A stretch of 64,000 nt of DNA, taken from assembly GCA_032718475.1 (NCBI GenBank), contig JAUCBJ010006756.1:37075-101074 (forward strand). Reading direction: 5' to 3'. Below, one piece after another: positions 62,308 through 64,000 of this stretch (its first letter is position 1; each line of letters starts with the position of its first letter). A program made the translations under genes and the position numbers. The notes beneath the pieces were generated by a model. It saw only the letters and a list, made by a program, of their open reading frames with translations, did no database searches and had not been told where the DNA came from. Source of the stretch: Nemertoderma westbladi. Its lineage: Eukaryota > Xenacoelomorpha > Nemertodermatida > Nemertodermatidae.

Positions 62308-63249
62308 CCCCCCCCCCCCCCCCCCCCCACCGGTATGTTTGGTACTGGGGTTGATGTTAATATATTGGGGCCCATGCATCTATCCGCAATAATACCCCCC
62401 TCCCCTGGGTATATGTTATGTCCTTGCATGCTGTAGTCATACTGCTGTACTGGTACCGGTATAGGCCTATCTACTTCTGGCCTCCCTGCCGGGATATACT
62501 CCGCGACTTCCGGGTTTAAACCCGTTGTTCGCGCTATCCTATCGCCTATATTATCTCTCTCAGCATGGCCTATGGTATGTGCAGTAAGGCCTACAGTATG
62601 TCCTGCAGTCTGTATGTGTCGCTCGGGATCAAAGTTTATCCTTCTCGAATAATCCTCCCCGCGGCTACCGTATTCTCGATCGGTAGGTGTATCCCGTCGG
62701 GAAGCTTCTCTACGACCCCCTCTACTGCTCTCGTCCTCATGCCAGTACATCCCGTACCCCTCTCTCTGCGCGTAATACGCCTCGTCAGGTCGTGTTCCTC
62801 CGGGGCGACGGCAATCTCCCGAAGTTCGACCCCACTGACTCTCCGTCTCCACCTCTACTACCAACGGCTCGCTATCCGTCCTCGCTCTCCTGTCGTTCGC
62901 GGCGACACTTCTTCTACTCTCTTCCTTTCTTCTCTCTGTAGTGTAGTATTCCCGCTCGTGAGATCTCTCGTCGACCTCCCGGTTGAACTCCACTGTTCTT
63001 CTTCCCTCTTCTGATCGGGCTCGACGCCTCATCGCTCGCCCTCTCGCGACGTCAACCTGTCTCTCTCTGCTCGATTGCACGTCGCTGGGGATACTCGCAA
63101 TCCCCCTATTACTCTCCGTCGCCTGGTGTTGCGGTTTACCTAACTCGGCCCGCGCATTATCCGTCGACGCCTGTGGGGTACTCTCTGCCCCCCCCCCCCT
63201 CTCGCTGCTAACTTGTCGTTGTGGGGCTTCTGTAGCCCCCCCCCCCCCC
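62298..63249 (-). pseudogene. BEL/Pao gag, Arg-rich middle part
   Basis: This frame, open from the G tracts near 63249-63188 to 62298, reads through STPQASTDNARAELGKPQ, then a very Arg/Glu-rich segment (RRRARSEEGRRTVEFNREVD), then REYGSRGEDYSRRINFDPER, and ends in a poly-Gly stretch coded by a run of 21 G (plus-strand C, 62308-62328). Downstream of that run the frame stops at TGA, while another frame continues towards DUF1759. The Arg-rich part is likely RNA-binding and disordered. Confidence 0.6.
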
Positions 63250-64000
63250 TCGCCACATCTAACTTCACTATCTCCCTAGCCAACACATTAACCCTACTGC
63301 GGCTGGGTCTATTCACCCCCGCCTCTCCCTCTGCTACTGTGTGGCCTACCAGGCCCTCTACTTCCTGCCTACTAACTACGTGGCCTACCAGGCCCTCATT
63401 GGGTCGGCTCAAACCCATCACTTCCGGCCTACTAACTACGTGGCCTACCAGGCCCTCATCGGGTTGGCTCAACCCCGTCACTTCCGGCCTACTAACTACG
63501 TGGCCTACCAGGCCCTCATCGGGTCGGCTCAACCCCGTCACTTCCGGCCTACTAACTACGTGGCCTACCAGGCCCTCTTCGGGTTGGCTCAACCCCGCAA
63601 CTTCCTGCCTACTAACTGTACGGCCTACCAGGCCCTCATCTGCCGGGCTATACACGTCCGACACGTTCACATTAATAGCACCACTGGTATTGCCATTGGT
63701 TAGATCAATTAAATCCTCCAACTCAATTAAGTTATTTTGTGCGCCCAGATTAGAAACGGAATTATTTTGCTCGTTCGAAATAAGATTATTTGAATTATTT
63801 TGTAAATTCGGATTTAAGTTTAAATTATTTGAATTATTTTGCATAATTATATTATTTGAATTATTTTGCGTAGTTATATTATTTGAATTGTTTCCTACAT
63901 TAATATTAGAATCACTCGGATTTAAATTACTACTGTCGGGCAAAATATTATTTCCTGCAATGAAAGTTTGATTAGAATTATCCAATACAGTACTATTAAT
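63188..64000 (-). CDS. BEL/Pao gag N-terminal region, open to right edge
   Basis: The frame is open at base 64000, so the start lies outside. The N-terminal visible part is Asn-rich (NNSNNIIMQNNSNN), followed by a 20-residue repeat EGLVGHVVSRPEVTGLSRPD present about five times, then VNVLAREIVKLDVARGGGG at a run of 14 G (plus C, 63236-63249). In the same frame it would end at 63140 after a second run of 12 G. The reading frame of the next gag part is entered at one of these two runs. Position in front of pol identifies it as Gag; the repeat itself is not a known domain. Confidence 0.6.
63361..63660. repeat. 60-bp in-frame coding minisatellite in gag
   Basis: GTGGCCTACCAGGCCCTC recurs with an exact 60-bp period at about 63380, 63440, 63500 and 63560, with a diverged unit before and after. 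The period is a multiple of three, so the frame is kept. Each unit contains GGCCTACCAGGCC, an inverted repeat. Confidence 0.9.

Larger units (their letters stand above)
57724..64000 (-). mobile_element. BEL/Pao LTR retrotransposon, internal part
   Basis: In minus-strand order it has gag (64000 to about 61740), protease, reverse transcriptase, RNase H (61819-59336) and integrase with a DUF5641-type tail (59372-57724). This gene order and the Pao-type protease/RT identify BEL/Pao. The 5' LTR and tRNA-primer site are beyond the right edge. The 3' LTR is either absent or the candidate at 52556-53805, which would make the element more than 11 kb with an extra 3' ORF. Multiple breaks show that it is not intact. 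Confidence 0.85.

Overview
This is eukaryotic, almost certainly metazoan (probably marine invertebrate) DNA that is nearly all repetitive. The reasons are animal-type retroelements (a BEL/Pao element, an APE-type LINE, a hAT/DUF4371 remnant), TTAA-flanked cut-and-paste elements, Helitron2-like elements, AT-rich spacers and more than 20 kb of satellite. I see no prokaryotic operon, no rRNA, tRNA or CRISPR array, and no confidently intact host gene. The phylum cannot be fixed from the sequence alone.

Layout. 1-546 holds a partial unknown ORF on the minus strand that runs off the left edge. Behind it lie 122-bp tandem repeats and about 2.4 kb of AT-rich DNA with no gene. 3553-16524 is a head-to-tail array of seven related non-autonomous elements whose termini look like Helitron2/Helentron: a 5' hairpin, an inverted copy of its arm near the 3' end, then a 3' hairpin and a C(T/A)AG-type terminus. 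Two termini subfamilies show matched changes at both ends. Two of the elements carry 10-bp satellites, and one is split by a 1,554-bp piggyBac-like element with TTAA duplications, proved by empty sites in sister copies.

16889-39481 is a 22-bp satellite of roughly 1,000 monomers, every typical monomer carrying GGATCC. It is interrupted once by a 375-bp spacer that duplicates the left flank of the array; the duplication breakpoint lies in the 3' hairpin of the last Helitron-like element. 39482-52555 is AT-rich with a decayed LINE (about 41000-44840), four copies of a dispersed repeat, a second TTAA element (46755-47465), a hAT-like DUF4371 remnant and a possible gene fragment.

52556-64000 is retroelement sequence on the minus strand. 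From right to left there is a broken BEL/Pao gag running off the right edge, a protease-RT-RNase H ORF, an integrase, a 49-bp minisatellite, and then an unusual unit: a DEDD-type (RNase D/EXD1-like) exonuclease ORF, an acidic linker and a three-knuckle zinc protein. That unit ends 10 bp before a hairpin-rich candidate LTR. Whether it is a 3' accessory ORF of the BEL element or a separate gag-like element that captured an exonuclease is open, and it is the most novel item here. Most coding parts carry stops or frameshifts, several at long G tracts, so they are mainly relics, although assembly error in homopolymers cannot be excluded.
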